A stretch of DNA of 64,000 nt from Ecdyonurus torrentis. Taxonomy: Eukaryota; Arthropoda; Insecta; Ephemeroptera; Heptageniidae. A program made the translations under genes and the position numbers. The stretch covers positions 44,663,521 to 44,727,520 of the forward strand of contig OX439130.1 of assembly GCA_949318235.1 (NCBI GenBank), in the 5' to 3' direction. Each line of letters opens with the position of its first letter. Position 1 is the stretch's first letter. Shown here piece after piece: positions 19,764-33,360 of the stretch. The notes under the pieces were generated by a model that was given only the letters and a program-made list of their open reading frames with translations, had not been told where the DNA came from and did no database searches.

Positions 19764-21492
19764 TTATGTACACATCCACAGTATCCTAACAACAGACTGT
19801 TCATTAGCAATAATAAAGTAAACAGTTCAGATAATACTGGAGTTTTTTGAAGAAATTTCCATGTCTGGAGCATCGATATATATGTTGTGGAGTATATTTT
19901 TAATAAAACTTATTCATTTCACAGCTATAAAAATGTTTTAAATTAGCTCTGCAATATTAGTTTGGTATATTTACTTTTATCCTCATGACTGTACCTTGTA
20001 ACTTAAATTGTAGGTTTTGTAATTATGTACAAACTTTTGGCTATATAGGATTTATAACAAATGTTTTTTTTAAATGTATATTTACATACTTGACATATTT
20101 TGTAAAAAAAAAAATAATAATAATAAATGTTTGTAGTCTTGACAATTTAATTTTAACATACTGAAATAATTTCATATATTGTAGGTAAAGTGTAAAAATA
20201 AACAAAAAATAAACAAATAAATAGAAATAAAAAAAGAAGAAAAAAAAAAAGTGATGTATTTTAAATAAAAAAAATACTGACATCATGCTTACCTAATGAA
20301 ATATGCTTCCATGAAATATACGTACATATAATTTATTGTGCTCACTATGTATTGAATTGGAAGTTTTCATTTTTCCTTGAAGGAAAGCATGTCTAAAAAG
20401 TTTGAATTGCCTGTAGTAAATTTTGCTAAATGTTATGGGGGGAAAATACAGAAAGAGCACTAAATAAGCAGCAACAAAGGTAATAACAATAACATTTGTT
20501 AAAAATAATGTAATTTTAGAATAATATTTAGGGTTGTACTTGGTGAGGCAAAGGTTTGAAAATAGATTAATGTTAGATGATAAGAAAAATACTAATACAT
20601 GTAAAAATTTATGGGGACCACTGTAAATGTTTGATAGCCATAAGTTTTATGCTAATTTGAAAATGTGTGTTATTCTTCCGTTTTCAATGAGTACCTATAT
20701 ATAATGTCTTAAAAATTCATTAGGATTATTGTTTTAAATAATACTGGTACAATAAATTTCTATTGACGGGGAAGGAAAAAAAAGTGCTTGTGCATTATTA
20801 TTATTATTAATTTTTTTTTTTTTGCCCTCTTTCTAGTATGTATTAGTTTTTTTAAATTAAAAATGTGATTTTCTGGTAAAGTTGTTTACAGTATAAAATA
20901 CTGACATATTATACATAAAGTATTTTTGTTCAAATGAATTCTATGTAAATGCAACAGTTGGTTGTAAAAGTTGATTTGAGTAATTTGTGTTTTACGTAAA
21001 AGTGATTCAACGCCTCTGATTTAGAATCCTGACAAGTTGTGTGACTTGTGGTTTTATGAAAAATCCAATGTTTTGTGAGCCCTGTGTTACTATTTCCTTA
21101 TTACCTATTTGCTTTTGTATGAAATAATAGTTTTTCTATTATTTCCAAAACTATATTGTAAAAGTATTGACACAGATATTTTTATTATTCTTGATACATT
21201 TCTTTTTCAATAAAATATTGAAATTTAAAATATTTGTTTTCTTTATTAAAATTATTTTTATAATACTGTATGACTATCAAAAATTTGGTGAGAATATTTG
21301 AATGGTAAAAATTTTAATCTCGGAGAGTGTATAACTTTAAATTTGTAAAAAAATTAATATGGAAATTTTGGATTAAAAAAAAGAATCGGCTTATTTCCCA
21401 ACAGGTTATGAGGAAATTAGAAAATATCATGCAATTTGTAGAATTTGAGATTTGTAAAATACTTTTCGAGGTGTTGGAAATAATTATATACA
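19764..21492 (+). other. GCNA 3' UTR and flank
   Basis: No further coding exon. AATAAA signals at 19812-19817 and 19902-19907 are the likeliest poly(A) sites; another is at 21209-21214. The rest is AT-rich with short A/T tracts. Confidence 0.55.
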
Positions 21493-23227
21493 TACCCATG
21501 AAAAAAAAAAGTGTGTGCGAACACTGTTCGCACAGTGTTCCAAATTATTGGAATGCATTTGGAATGCATTCCATTAGGGTTCCGATATGTTCCACTATGT
21601 TCCTCTTTAAAAAATGAAAAAAAGGAATGCATTCCGAATGCATTCCAAAAAAAGTATGTTCCAAGTGCATTCCAAAAATATCATCAAAATCATACTTTAT
21701 AATAATTAAAATTAAAATATTACGTCATATTGATCTAATTAATGCAATTTTAGTGTAATCAATATACATTTTCACAAATTTACGTGGCATACAATTCTTA
21801 TAAACTGTATTGATGACAGCAAAAAAAAAAAAATAATAATTATAAAAAAAAAAAAGATTCGTTACATATATTGCAAAATAATTATAAAAATATTTAATGA
21901 TATGTTTATAGGCCTATATCCTATATGCATATATGCACTTCGCAGTTTTAATTTCTCTATGCAAGTTGATTTTTTTTTTAAATATTTGAATAGATTTTAC
22001 ATAAGCCATAGACCGCATAAAACAACATGTGCTTTTTAATGAATAAACACGAAATGGGATCTTCAAAACTGATGACAATTTTTACCAGAATGTTAATGTA
22101 GCCCCACGAGAGAGCGTGAAAAAACTGTAAAGTATGCAATTTGCGTGAATTTTCGTGTTTATGACGTCAGAAACATGCAATAATTAGTATGAAAATGTTA
22201 TGCGGGTTGCATTAATCGAGTTTTCCAATCTCTGCTACGGGGCTGCTTTTGGGTTTTGAGACAAACTAAAGTTATTTTTGTAAATCCCATTAAGTGTTTT
22301 GTGATATAAATGCTTAATGCTTATGTTTTTCTCCGGTCTATTCCTATAGTTTATAACGTTGAAATATTACAGTATAATTATATAATTCAGTTCAGTACAA
22401 TTAATAATAATTGTAGTATAATAATATACTACAAAAAGGAAAAATTGTCCTCGTATATAGAATATATAGCTCATTTAAGTAACTTATTTAGATTAAAAAT
22501 TAACCACGGTCTTATAATTAATCTTTTATTTAATAATGAAAAAGCATTTATAAATACTTAAAAATATTAAATAGTAAAAAATGTAAATTGTGCGTGTACT
22601 TAAATAGTTTAAATGTTATGTGTTTCATTATGATTTGAAATTTTGTAAGATAGAATTATGCCTGTAATTTGTAGTTTAATATTAATAATTAAAAATTTTA
22701 GTTTCAAAACCAATATTTCAGCAAGTAAAATGCGGAAATTTTAGAATTTGAACATTTTAAAGTATCGAAAATGTAGAGGAAATAATGAGCATTAATTAAT
22801 TACTTTTAACATAATTAATTAATTTCAATATTTATTCAGATAAATTGATTTTAGAAACTGCTAATCAAGTCCGTCAGGCGACTTGCATGTTGTAGCTTTA
22901 TATAGCTCGACCAAACTTTTAACTTTAACACAAGAGAGTGCAGCAGCAGCCCATTGCCAGGAGACCGTGAGACTTCAAAAAAAAAAAAAAAAAAAAAAAT
23001 CTAACTTAATTGCCCCTCTTGCTATACTGTATTTTTTTTTTTTTTTTTTTTTTATCATTTTTATTATATGTTGGAAGTGGGTGCCAAATGAGATTTGGCA
23101 CCCACTTGGAATGCACATGGAACCCAGTTGGAACATAGTTATTCAATATGATCCTTTAGCATTCTAAGTGGGTTCCAACTATGATCCATGGAACCCTGTT
23201 GGAACACGATTTTTTTTTTCATGGGTA
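21493..23227. mobile_element. 1.7-kb element with inverted ends and palindromic motifs
   Basis: Ends TACCCATGAAAAAAAAAA (21493) and TTTTTTTTTTCATGGGTA (to 23227) are inverted. Just inside the left end is a hairpin around TGTGCGAACACTGTTCGCACA, then repeated GGAATGCATTCC-like motifs up to about 21675. Just inside the right end is a 15-bp hairpin (23075-23107), then repeated TTGGAACC and GGTTCCAA motifs. The central 1.3 kb is AT-rich without a transposase frame. Interpreted as a non-autonomous DNA element with repetitive subterminal binding sites. Family not recognised. Confidence 0.6.
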
Positions 23228-23439
23228 TACATTGAATTTTTTGAATGAAAGCTGAAAATAATATTAACAATTGTGAACTAAGTATTTTGTAAATATTAAT
23301 TCAATTATAAAAAAAAAATATACAATTCATCATTTGTTATAGTTAATAGTGATATAAGTTATAATTATTTATACTTTTTATCTTGTAATCTAACATTTAT
23401 ATATATTTTTTTAAATAAAATTTTGTTTGTAAACAAATG

Positions 23440-23777
23440 TCGAAAACTGTCGAGTTCCAGCCGAGACAAACCGAAGTTATGATACTGCCCGCGGCGGGAG
23501 AATGGAGCTGAGTTCATAATCAAATCAGTTTACCAGGCAACGAGGAGCGAGCACGAGCAGTGCCTCTCTGTATACTTATATATTGCTTGCGTGAGCGTTA
23601 TTGTGTTTTTCTTTGTTGTGTGAGTGTGTGATCAACAAAAAGAATCGAGTGTTTGGAATGACAGCTCACGTCTTTCAGTCTGGCGCGTGTTATCCATAGT
23701 TATCGCGAGCGTAGTGTTGTGGAAAATCCACTGGATAGTAATAAGATCATCAACTTGGCTACTGCAGACTATGCAAT
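23440..23777 (+). promoter_or_regulatory. Candidate promoter and untranslated first exon
   Basis: Local GC and CpG rise sharply (GCCCGCGGCGGGAG, then GAGCGAGCACGAGCAG). A TATA-like ACTTATATAT lies at about 23575. The stretch ends in a perfect donor GTAAGT at 23778. No ATG opens a long frame, so this looks like a 5' leader exon with a long intron to the right, matching the gene-free 40 kb that follows. The downstream gene is unknown. Confidence 0.5.
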
Positions 23778-25249
23778 GTAAGTATTTATAATATCACATA
23801 CTATATTATACGTTTCCATAGCAGGATCTACCTGTGACAATGTCATATCATCTGTCTATCTTGTATAGAATTCCTGGAATAACTTATAGGTGCCGCGGAG
23901 AGAATAAAAGACACACATTGATGGGTACTAAAACTGAATTTTGTCATTTTACGCGCGGGAGTTTTTGCGATTTTGCTAATTTATGTGTAAAAATTAATTT
24001 TCTTTATCGCAGGGAGTGAATGGGAGTAAACGCATTTGATAAATACACTACTTGAATTGTCTTTTTTAAATTATAATGACCGACAATTTTTTGTCGATCT
24101 CATTATTAATCACATGTATTTTTCAACCTGAGCACTTTTTCAAAGATTTCTCACAAAAAGAAATAATAATTAACAAAAAAAATATGCATATTATAGTATA
24201 TTGCATCATACATGCCCTCTGTTTGTAAGATTTAATTAATACATAGTATATCCGTTTAGAAAACAAACTTTTTTTGTAAATATATATAGTATTATAATAC
24301 CTGCAGTATATGGAACGAAATATAAATTTATTTCATGTGGTCACGAAAAGTGATTAAAATTGTTTCTAGCAAAAATTAAATGATGAAATAAAATATATGA
24401 GATTAAATAAATAACACGAAAAAAAAATTATATCTAATCCTCTCGCAAGAACGCATTTAAAAAATAATAATAAGCTTCTTACACGTTATTGCAATATTTC
24501 CCGTCCGTCAGCGTTTAATTTTTTGTTTTGTTACGAAACTATATAAGTGCATTATAATAAAGTACTATGTCATTCACCCGCTTATATATACATGTCCGTA
24601 CACCTTTTGTATAATTAACCGCTACTATGTTATTATTAAAAAAAAATTAGGCAATTTTATATTACGTGATCAAAATTATTGTTAATTTCTACCGCAAGGC
24701 AATCTCGAGTAGTTTTTTTTGTTTTGTATAAAGAGAAAATATCTTGCATAGTAATGTGTGTTATCCTATACATGAACCAGTTTTATATAGAGAATTATAT
24801 TTGTACAGATGTAATTAAAATAATAATAAAATAAAAAAAGTAACAAAAAACTATGTCAAGATGATTTCATTCATATAGCGCAGTTAAAAACTAATTATTT
24901 GTTAGAGATGTTGAAATGTTTAAATGGAACTTTACTTTTTGCTATCTGATCAATCCAGGTACCATAGTAAGAGGATATCATATGGTTATCTTTATTAGCC
25001 ATGTAATATTATATACCGTAATATATTCTCCATGCTCCTTATCATCACTTTTTTTTTTGTCTGTAAACTTTCCATCAAAAATGGATGTAAATTTATTGTT
25101 TACTCTTAAATAGTTAATTGTGTTCTTATACTGTTATTTCGTGTTAGAAATATGAAAATATTAAACATAGTATCATGATGTGTAAAATTTTATTTTGAGT
25201 GATGAAGCTAGTAAATTGAACACATTTCGTATACACAGCCATAGAGATA

Positions 25250-25415
25250 GGGGGTGACTGTGAACACCCAATTATCTCTGTCTTGGGGCCTCATTTCAGA
25301 ACTTTGAAGAATGTTATCATAGTAAATGTTGTTCTTATAATCTTAATGAGATCTCAAAATTTTGAAATGATTACCTAAAGGAGAAATAATTGGTGTTCAA
25401 TAAGTCACCCCGCGG
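25250..25415. mobile_element. MITE family M1, copy 2
   Basis: GGGGTGACTGTGAACACCCA on the left is inverted as TGGTGTTCAATAAGTCACCC on the right. CAATTATCTCT and CTCATTTCAGAACTTTGAA match copy 1 at 7997-8167 with a few changes. Two copies in one window suggest an abundant family. Confidence 0.75.
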
Positions 25416-25934
25416 TTGATTGTATATGTTAATGAGTTACAGACATGGTATCACGAAGTATGATTTTTCAAATTTGACTGCACTAGTAAAAACAAAGATT
25501 GTAAAATTTACTCTCACAATTTATAAAACTCTCAACTCAGTTCTATCTTTTGAACGTTGACGAATAATTTATTCCAACATAAAACATGAAAATGATGACG
25601 TAATACTATATGACCCTCCCATAACCTCTCACGATCAGACACAAAATATATATATATAAGAAGAGGCAAATGTCTGGAGCTAGATAAAGATAGTGATCCG
25701 AGATCATCAACTTTACAAAGAAAAAGTAGCGACGTTTAACGTAAAAATCACGTGGAATTTTGTTGCGCACTTGAAGAACAATATGTTAACATTTCATATT
25801 ATCAAGTACAATATTTTTCTTTAGTAAATAGTTAATGTAGACTTGAGAATGTGATAATTGTTTGAAATAACATGGCATCATATCGTATAGATACAGAGCT
25901 GACCTAATATATTGTCAATAGAATAGAATTGGAA

Positions 25935-26040
25935 AATTCCAACCAGAAAAATTAATTTTTCTCCGATATCATTTTTTCCTTTCGTTTAATTCCAACCAGA
26001 AAAATTAATTTTTCTCCGAGATCATTTTTTCCTTTCGTTG
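25935..26040. repeat. 53-bp tandem duplication
   Basis: Two head-to-tail copies (25935-25987, 25988-26040) of a unit beginning AATTCCAACCAGAAAAATTA; I noticed few differences (GATATC against GAGATC). Looks recent. It is flanked by ordinary AT-rich DNA. Confidence 0.85.
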
Positions 26041-28982
26041 TTTTTATTCATAAATATTTACTGTAATTTTATACCTTACTGAATAATTTTTCTTAATAAA
26101 GAATCTATACAAATTAAAAGTACTGTAATAAAGATTACGCATTGTAAACTGCAAATGAAAAGATTGGTTATCAAAGGAAAAAGAAAGAAAAAAATTTCAT
26201 AAACAGGATAAAATTTGCTATTTTGGGATTAGAGTACATAAATAATTATGCAATGTGCAGCATAATTGTTATAATATGCTATGCAACAATTATAGTGACA
26301 AGGTAGCATAAATTACGTTGTTAGGCATAAATATATTGATGAAATAAAGCTAGAACAATTATTTGTTATTGTTTAAACCATGGATATATAAGGTTTAAAC
26401 AATTGCAATTTCACACACGTCGTGTACGTGCTTCAATTTTTGCAAACTTTATTTTGTAGGTATATATTTGTTGAAACTTTAAAATCAGAAGATGAAGAAG
26501 AACTTTTTATGGAAAAATATAATAAGTTTTCTAATTTACTGAAAACATAATATTAATATCTTATTATTTTTTTTTTTACTTATTTATTTATTTATTATTA
26601 TTTTTTTATTTTGAATAATTTGATGTGCTGCATGATACTCACACGTATATTCTCAAAGAAGGTAAATTAGAATGCGTAACGCCTGTATTATGTTTTTAAT
26701 CAAAATATTGTGGTATGAAGTTAATGAACAGCAAAACTCTAGTAAAAACTAAAGAAAAGATTGAAAAAAGCTTGCGCAAGCAATTCACACGTATATATTG
26801 TTATAACTGCGCCGAGCTACAACTTTATATAGAGTTCCGTTATATAAATTTCTTGACTACGCAAAACTTTAGCAATAAGACACATTATAGTATCTACATA
26901 GCTGTTATTATAATTTAACGTAAAATATTACTTGATCATTATGTATTCAAATACAGATTTAAAAAACATATGTTATCAAGCAGCTGCCATGACTTTCTTT
27001 ATTTTTATATAGCATAATAATATTAGAGATAATGATTCAATTTTACTATGCCAATTTTATATTCAGTAACGTAATATGTATACTGTACAGTCCGTATATT
27101 ATAATAAAGTTCATGTAGATTAATTATTTTACCCTTGTAATATATAGCAAAAAGAAAATTATAATAAATGTTTATAATATTTGAATGTCAATATCTTTGA
27201 TTTTAATTTCAAATTCGTGCATTTGATATTATTTTTTTAACCACATTTGTTATTAAATGTTCAAATCTGAAAGAAAGAAAAAAAAAACGCATCTCTATAT
27301 TTCTAAATTCAAATATTTGAAGAGCGATGAGAGGACTAAATTAAGTTTTATTATTATTATTGTTATTATTATTTTCATTTATTCTCTTTGCCTCAACTTG
27401 GAATTCTTTCACTATTTAAGTGATAGGATTTTGTGACATTACGTAAGAAAAAAATACTGTACGCATACAAAGCAATTAATAAGGTTTCAAATTTGACAGC
27501 TCATGTGAGATAGTAAAAAATAAAGTCATGCCTAGATATTTCAAGGATCTTTCTTGAACGAAACTATTTCAACATTCTTTAAAAAAAAAATGGTCCACGA
27601 ATAAAAAACCTTGAAATAAAACAGTAGAGTTTAAAATAATGAATTTGAACCTTCTTAAAAAATAAAGTAGTACAAATTATGTGAAGCAATAGAAGAGTAA
27701 TAATTGTTTTAATAAAAATCGATTATCATTATTATTCTAATTTCTCACGTTTTTTTTATAGCGTAGTGTAGTATACGTCCCTGACTAACCCATATACTTT
27801 TTTTATTTTATTTATTATTTTAATGTGTGTTTAGTATTTTTAATCATGAATTAATTTAAATATGATGTCATTTATATTTTAAAGTACGGCAGCGTAATAA
27901 TAATAATGACTTTAATAATAACTTGTAGTTATAAGAGAATAAATTTGACTATAACCTTGAAGGTTTTTCAATTATTTTAAATAATATATAAAGTATAACT
28001 GTTTATGTAAGATTTTTATCAAATAATCTTCAGTTGTAATAGAAAAAAATCGTGTTTTTTGTTCACGATTTGTCTATTAAATAAGAAATAATAGTATTTT
28101 TGACCGGGATTTCTTTGAATTGCTACAAAAAAAAATCACGAGTAAAAACTAAAAACGAGCTCTCAATCTGGATTTAAAATACTTTAAAATAATTAAGATG
28201 CTTACGAGTTTTTTTTTTTTTTTTACTTAGATTTTGAATGAAACATTGTCATTATATTAGTTTTTTGCACGCATTTACTTTTGATGATTGATGGCTGTGC
28301 TTTTGTCCTGATTTTTTGTTCTTGTAAACAAATTACAAGTGCTATTAAATGGTTTGTTAGTGATTGTTGAATACATTTTCAAACTGTATAATTAACTCAT
28401 ACGTATGTATTATAAGCAAATATAATAATAAATATATTTAATAATTTTACATGGAGGATAATACTTTGGTAACGAGTCCGTAAAAGTAGTTTTTCGACTT
28501 TTGTTATAAGGTTCATTTTGTATCTAGAAAGTAAAAGAAAATAGTAATTTTTGTTAGTAAAATACGTCAGTTAAGACAGTGCCAGTTAATTGACAACTAC
28601 TATACTACGAATTTACTTACCATGAGAAAATTTATATTAACTACTGACCTATACAAAATACTATATACATAAGTAAATTTGTATTTTTATAACATCAAAA
28701 TTGTCTGGATAACAAATCTATATTATAGAAATAAAACAATAATATTTTATTATTTCTCTGATCTAGTTTTATTTTAAAGTCGATTATATAGAGAGGTTAT
28801 AAAGAATAAATTGTTGAGGAATGCTGTAAAGAAAAATATAGCGGGACGTTAGTTGTACGATTGCGAGTAGCGATGACGCACATAAAGTTTTGCGTGACTG
28901 ACTACCTCACTGTTATAGCTCTCGCCTCGCCCTACCCTGACTTTGGTGCTCAAAACTCAGGGAGTGTCCTGTATAACAACCA

Positions 28983-28997
28983 GGGTCAATGTGACCT
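28983..28997. promoter_or_regulatory. Inverted nuclear-receptor half-sites, spacing 3
   Basis: GGGTCA-ATG-TGACCT is an IR3 of the hexamer AGGTCA with one mismatch, within a GC-richer island (28850-29040). Such sites bind steroid-type receptors; function here is unproven. Confidence 0.35.
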
Positions 28998-31900
28998 GAG
29001 CCAACTATGACACCTCAACAATAAGCCTCGACCTATTTCATTCGCAAAAACTCCTGATTTGAATTTTGATGTTTTCAGAGATCATCTAATGAATATTTAA
29101 GATGTGTTTTTATATTTTCAAGGCCGAAAGGTCATGAGGTGGTATCATTATAAAGGTGTGATTCTCTTTAAGAGTTGAAGCTATATAAAATTTGATATTG
29201 AGTTCCAATTCGTGTTGTATATGAATTTTATTCTCTGTTACTGAATTTATATGTTTTTTTTATTATATATTTAAAAACAATATATTTTTTATATATCTAA
29301 ACTTATAATCTTATAAACAATAAAAATTTCTTAGTTTCCTGATATTTTTCCAAACTATCTATTTATCAAAATTAATCATCCATTTTATAACTAAAAGTAT
29401 ATTGGATTCAAATGGAGCGGAGATTAAACGGGACTTTTATAAATAAATACAAAAAAAAAAAAGTTTTAGAGAAAGAGGTATATAATATAATAGAAAGCAT
29501 TAGAATAAAGTTAAAATTTTATTAATCAAATCAATTAATATACGTATAGTTTTCAATCGTATAACCCATCTTTTAAAATTAACAAATTATCTCCAATGAA
29601 AAAACAAATCTAAATAAATTTTAATTTTTGATCTACGGTTTTTGCTATACTTTTGCGCAATTTTAATGGTATCAAAAAAAATCTTAAATATTTTTGTGCC
29701 AATTAATTTTTGCAAGAAAAATCAAAATAGAAAAAGATTAATAGGGATTTTTCAAATGATCTATTAATAACTTTTATGCTACAGAAATAAAAATTAAACA
29801 TTACTGCAGTGTAGTTTGTGATAATTCAATCTAAAAACTTATTTTAAATATAAAATCATTTCCACAGCATATAGGCTTTAATGTTGTAGCAATAAAATAA
29901 ATTCATGTTGAATTTAATGAATTACAAATAAATCTTACACGCTTGTATATTAGTTTTTAACCACAAAACCAAAATTACGATACATGGAAATAATACTTCC
30001 TATTTAATATAGTTTGTTACCTATATATTTTATAATAAAAAGACACTCTCCCAAAAATATAAATAAATAATGAATAGAAGAAAAAGTCATCACTTTTGTC
30101 AATTAAAATAAATAAATAAATACTTTCCATCTTTTGAGCAGGTGTATTTGATTTAAAGAAAGATTTGTCTTCTATTAAACTAACATTGTCTTGTGGTAAA
30201 CGTATATATAGAAAGTGCATTGCGAGCTAAGCTGCCTGTGTTAGTTGGTGCATATGAATGTATAATATGCAGTCGGCGGCACCTCGGGGCAAAGAAAGCC
30301 CCCGCGTGATCGCGAGTGCATCTTATTTATTCTGTTGGTCTAACCATGACCTCTAAGTATATAAAATAAAGGTAAGGCTACTTTGAGAAAGTCAAGAAAA
30401 ATTATAAAAATCATGAAAATGTACATTAATTAATTATATTTCTTTATATTAAACTTTTGTATTTATTGACAAGAAGATTTTCACTTTTTATATCTTTAAA
30501 AAAACACAATTTAATTTTATGTTGATAGACAGAATAACAAGTTTTCTAGCAAAATAATTTGATTTTGTTTTGAATTGAGCTTTTTTATTTTTTTTTATTT
30601 GATTTTTTTTAGTGCAGTTTCTCCTTTCAATAAAAATATTTCTTTTTAAATTGTATAATAAGATTTTAATAGGAAGTTATAAAAAGAATGTTTTTGTGTT
30701 CTATTTTTTTTTTATATAATTTGCAATGTTTTGATAAATAAACTTACTTGCATTTACGATCATTATTTATTGCGGAGGATATAGGACAAGCATATACTAT
30801 GAAGGTCCTGACTACAGGGTCTGCAAAATATTCATTCTTACCCAATTAACTGCTGATGAATATATGAATCGTAGTAAATAACCAGGATTATTATTATTTT
30901 TAAGTATAGCTTCATTAAAACACGTAAAAATGTAATTATTAAGTAATTTCAATTTCTCTATTTTGAATGAAATATTTTGTGTTCTAATTTTTGTTTTAAG
31001 AAATGGTCCCGCAATGCTAAAGGGTAGAAAATTAGGGTCTCTTTGCTGTTATCTCAGGTGAATCTGATTGGTTACGCATCACGTAACAAGCATAGAATAA
31101 GCCTCATATTTATGTATATTCCAAAAATAGATCACATTGAAAATATCTGATATTAGTGGTAGATTGAGAGATTACAATGTTTATTTATAACTTGATTAAA
31201 ACTTAAGAGAAGGAAAAAGTTATTGTTTTTAAAGTGACTATTTAAGTTTTTGTTATTAAATAATAAGATTTAACATTACTAGGCAGCACTATTTTGTAAT
31301 AAGTTTGGAAGTAGAAATTAAATTTATTGAAATATTACTTTGATATTTAAACTAGGGGGAGGGGGGGATACTTTCTGTACATTTCAATTTCCGTACAATT
31401 TCTGCTTAGACGTTTCCACAGTTTCTCTAGGCTGCCATGGCGAATGCTGGACTGTTTACTTAGGCCGTGGCGTGCCCTTGTGTGTTTTTTCCATTGATTG
31501 GAAAGTTTTATAAGACAATTTCTTGGCTGGGATTGGGGTTGGTGTAGCACGATAACACAATATGACAAGAATTTTTTTTTTTAGATTTTGGAACACGATT
31601 ACATTGAGAGTATAACTAATTTTGATTTAACATGTTCTCAATTTTTCTATAAAATTTGACAAGCTTTGTGACACTTTATATAAAAATACCACATATCATC
31701 TAACGTATCACATAGATGTAGAATAAATTATAGAAAATACTTAAAGAATTCTAAGCTTCTATGTAAATAACGGCACCTATAATGCTAAATATTTTGTTTG
31801 TTCCCTTTCTCTTAAAATTTGCGGTCAAAATACAATATGATAATTGTAAATACACACTTCTTTTCTTGTATCCCGTTTGATATATTCACTAATATTATTA

Positions 31901-33239
31901 ATTTTAATACAAAAATACATATTTTCAAATTACTGATATTCAAGGAAAATTTATAATTATATTGTAATGAAAAAATAAAAGTAAACAAATTTCTCTTAAA
32001 ACGTTTATTACATTTTATTTTACAATCTATTTATTTATAACAACAATATCATCCATTATTAAGAAAGTAACTTTTTTTAAAACTGCTTCATCTGCTTACA
32101 GGTATTATTTTTTTTTCATCGTATATCATTATTTATTTTGATAGTATAATTTTTTTAACCACAAACGTACACCTTTTTAAAAAAAAAAAAACTTTCTATA
32201 ACCCCTCATCCACATAACAGAAGTAAATTATTTAAAGAATTTATTTTGGGAAGTCACGTTTTTGAACCACAAGAAAAATAATTTAATATACATTCAAGAG
32301 GTTAAAAAACAAAAACAATTAAGATTGAAATTAGATCAATAGGAACATCTTATAATATTGATTGATAATATTAATTATACCTTTCATTTTTTTTTTTTTT
32401 TTTTATGAGTTAGAAATCCGATGTTCATTAAGCGACTTATTGTTTTATTTTTTTCTTTGCGTGCATGTTTATGAGTCTCATACAGAGATTGTGCTGGTGG
32501 GTGGTGGTATTTGATGATGGTTGCAAAAGTCACTGGCCTTTGTGTTGTGCCTCTCTCACACACGTGGGTAAACCGGCTTTATTATGAAATTACAATTTTT
32601 GCAAAGACACAACAGTATATATTTTTTTTTCCGGCCATCACCTTTGTTGAATCAAATTTGATACCCTTTCAATATTAAATAAAATTTATGCCACAAGTCA
32701 ATCAAAATCTATAATCAAATTCTGAATAGAGAGTTTATAATAATTCAATTTATTAGTAGGCGGATATACGTGATTTATTAATTTGAGAAACTTGACAGTT
32801 TTCCCGTGCTTCTTTTATATTGTTGATGCTTTTTTATTTTTTATTATATTTTTTTTCTAATGGTAAAGACTATACCGTTTAGTTTAACAAATAAATTAAA
32901 ATTGTAATCAAATGAGTTTCTCTACGTCTACGCTAACTTTTGTTATTTCAGAAGGAAAACCAAATCTTATGAAATAAAAACAGTAACTGTCAACATTAAA
33001 ATAACTCTTTTTCTCAGAATCCTTATTTTATTATTGTCAATATACTTTTACAGAGAGTGAAGAATACAAATTAGTTTTCAGATTATGTTGGGAGAACAGT
33101 AATATTCTAACATAGAGTATAAAAAGCTTTCTTAAATCGTAAAAATGCTATATAATTTCAAAATTAAATTAAATTTTATATATACACTATGTTTGTAAAA
33201 ATATTAAATTTTGTAGCCAAAAAATAATAATAATACTTG

Positions 33240-33360
33240 AGGCATCCGTGTTAGCTTCGCTCTATGAAGGAGAACTTCATGGTCACTACGATGATTGGTC
33301 AATGAGGATCACGTGACTGGTCCATAACCGTTGTTGATCTCCAATGACGTCACTATCTTA
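33240..33360. promoter_or_regulatory. Regulatory-like island with E-box and CRE
   Basis: ATCACGTGAC (E-box), ATTGGTCAAT (inverted CCAAT) and ATGACGTCAC (CRE) within about 70 bp of unusually GC-rich sequence. Possible enhancer or promoter. Confidence 0.35.

Noticed and set aside
31347..31568. Minus-strand 73-aa frame in a GC-richer island
   Set aside because: Looks vaguely protein-like (Trp, Arg and His rich), but no motif, splice sites or family could be supported. A blastx would decide.
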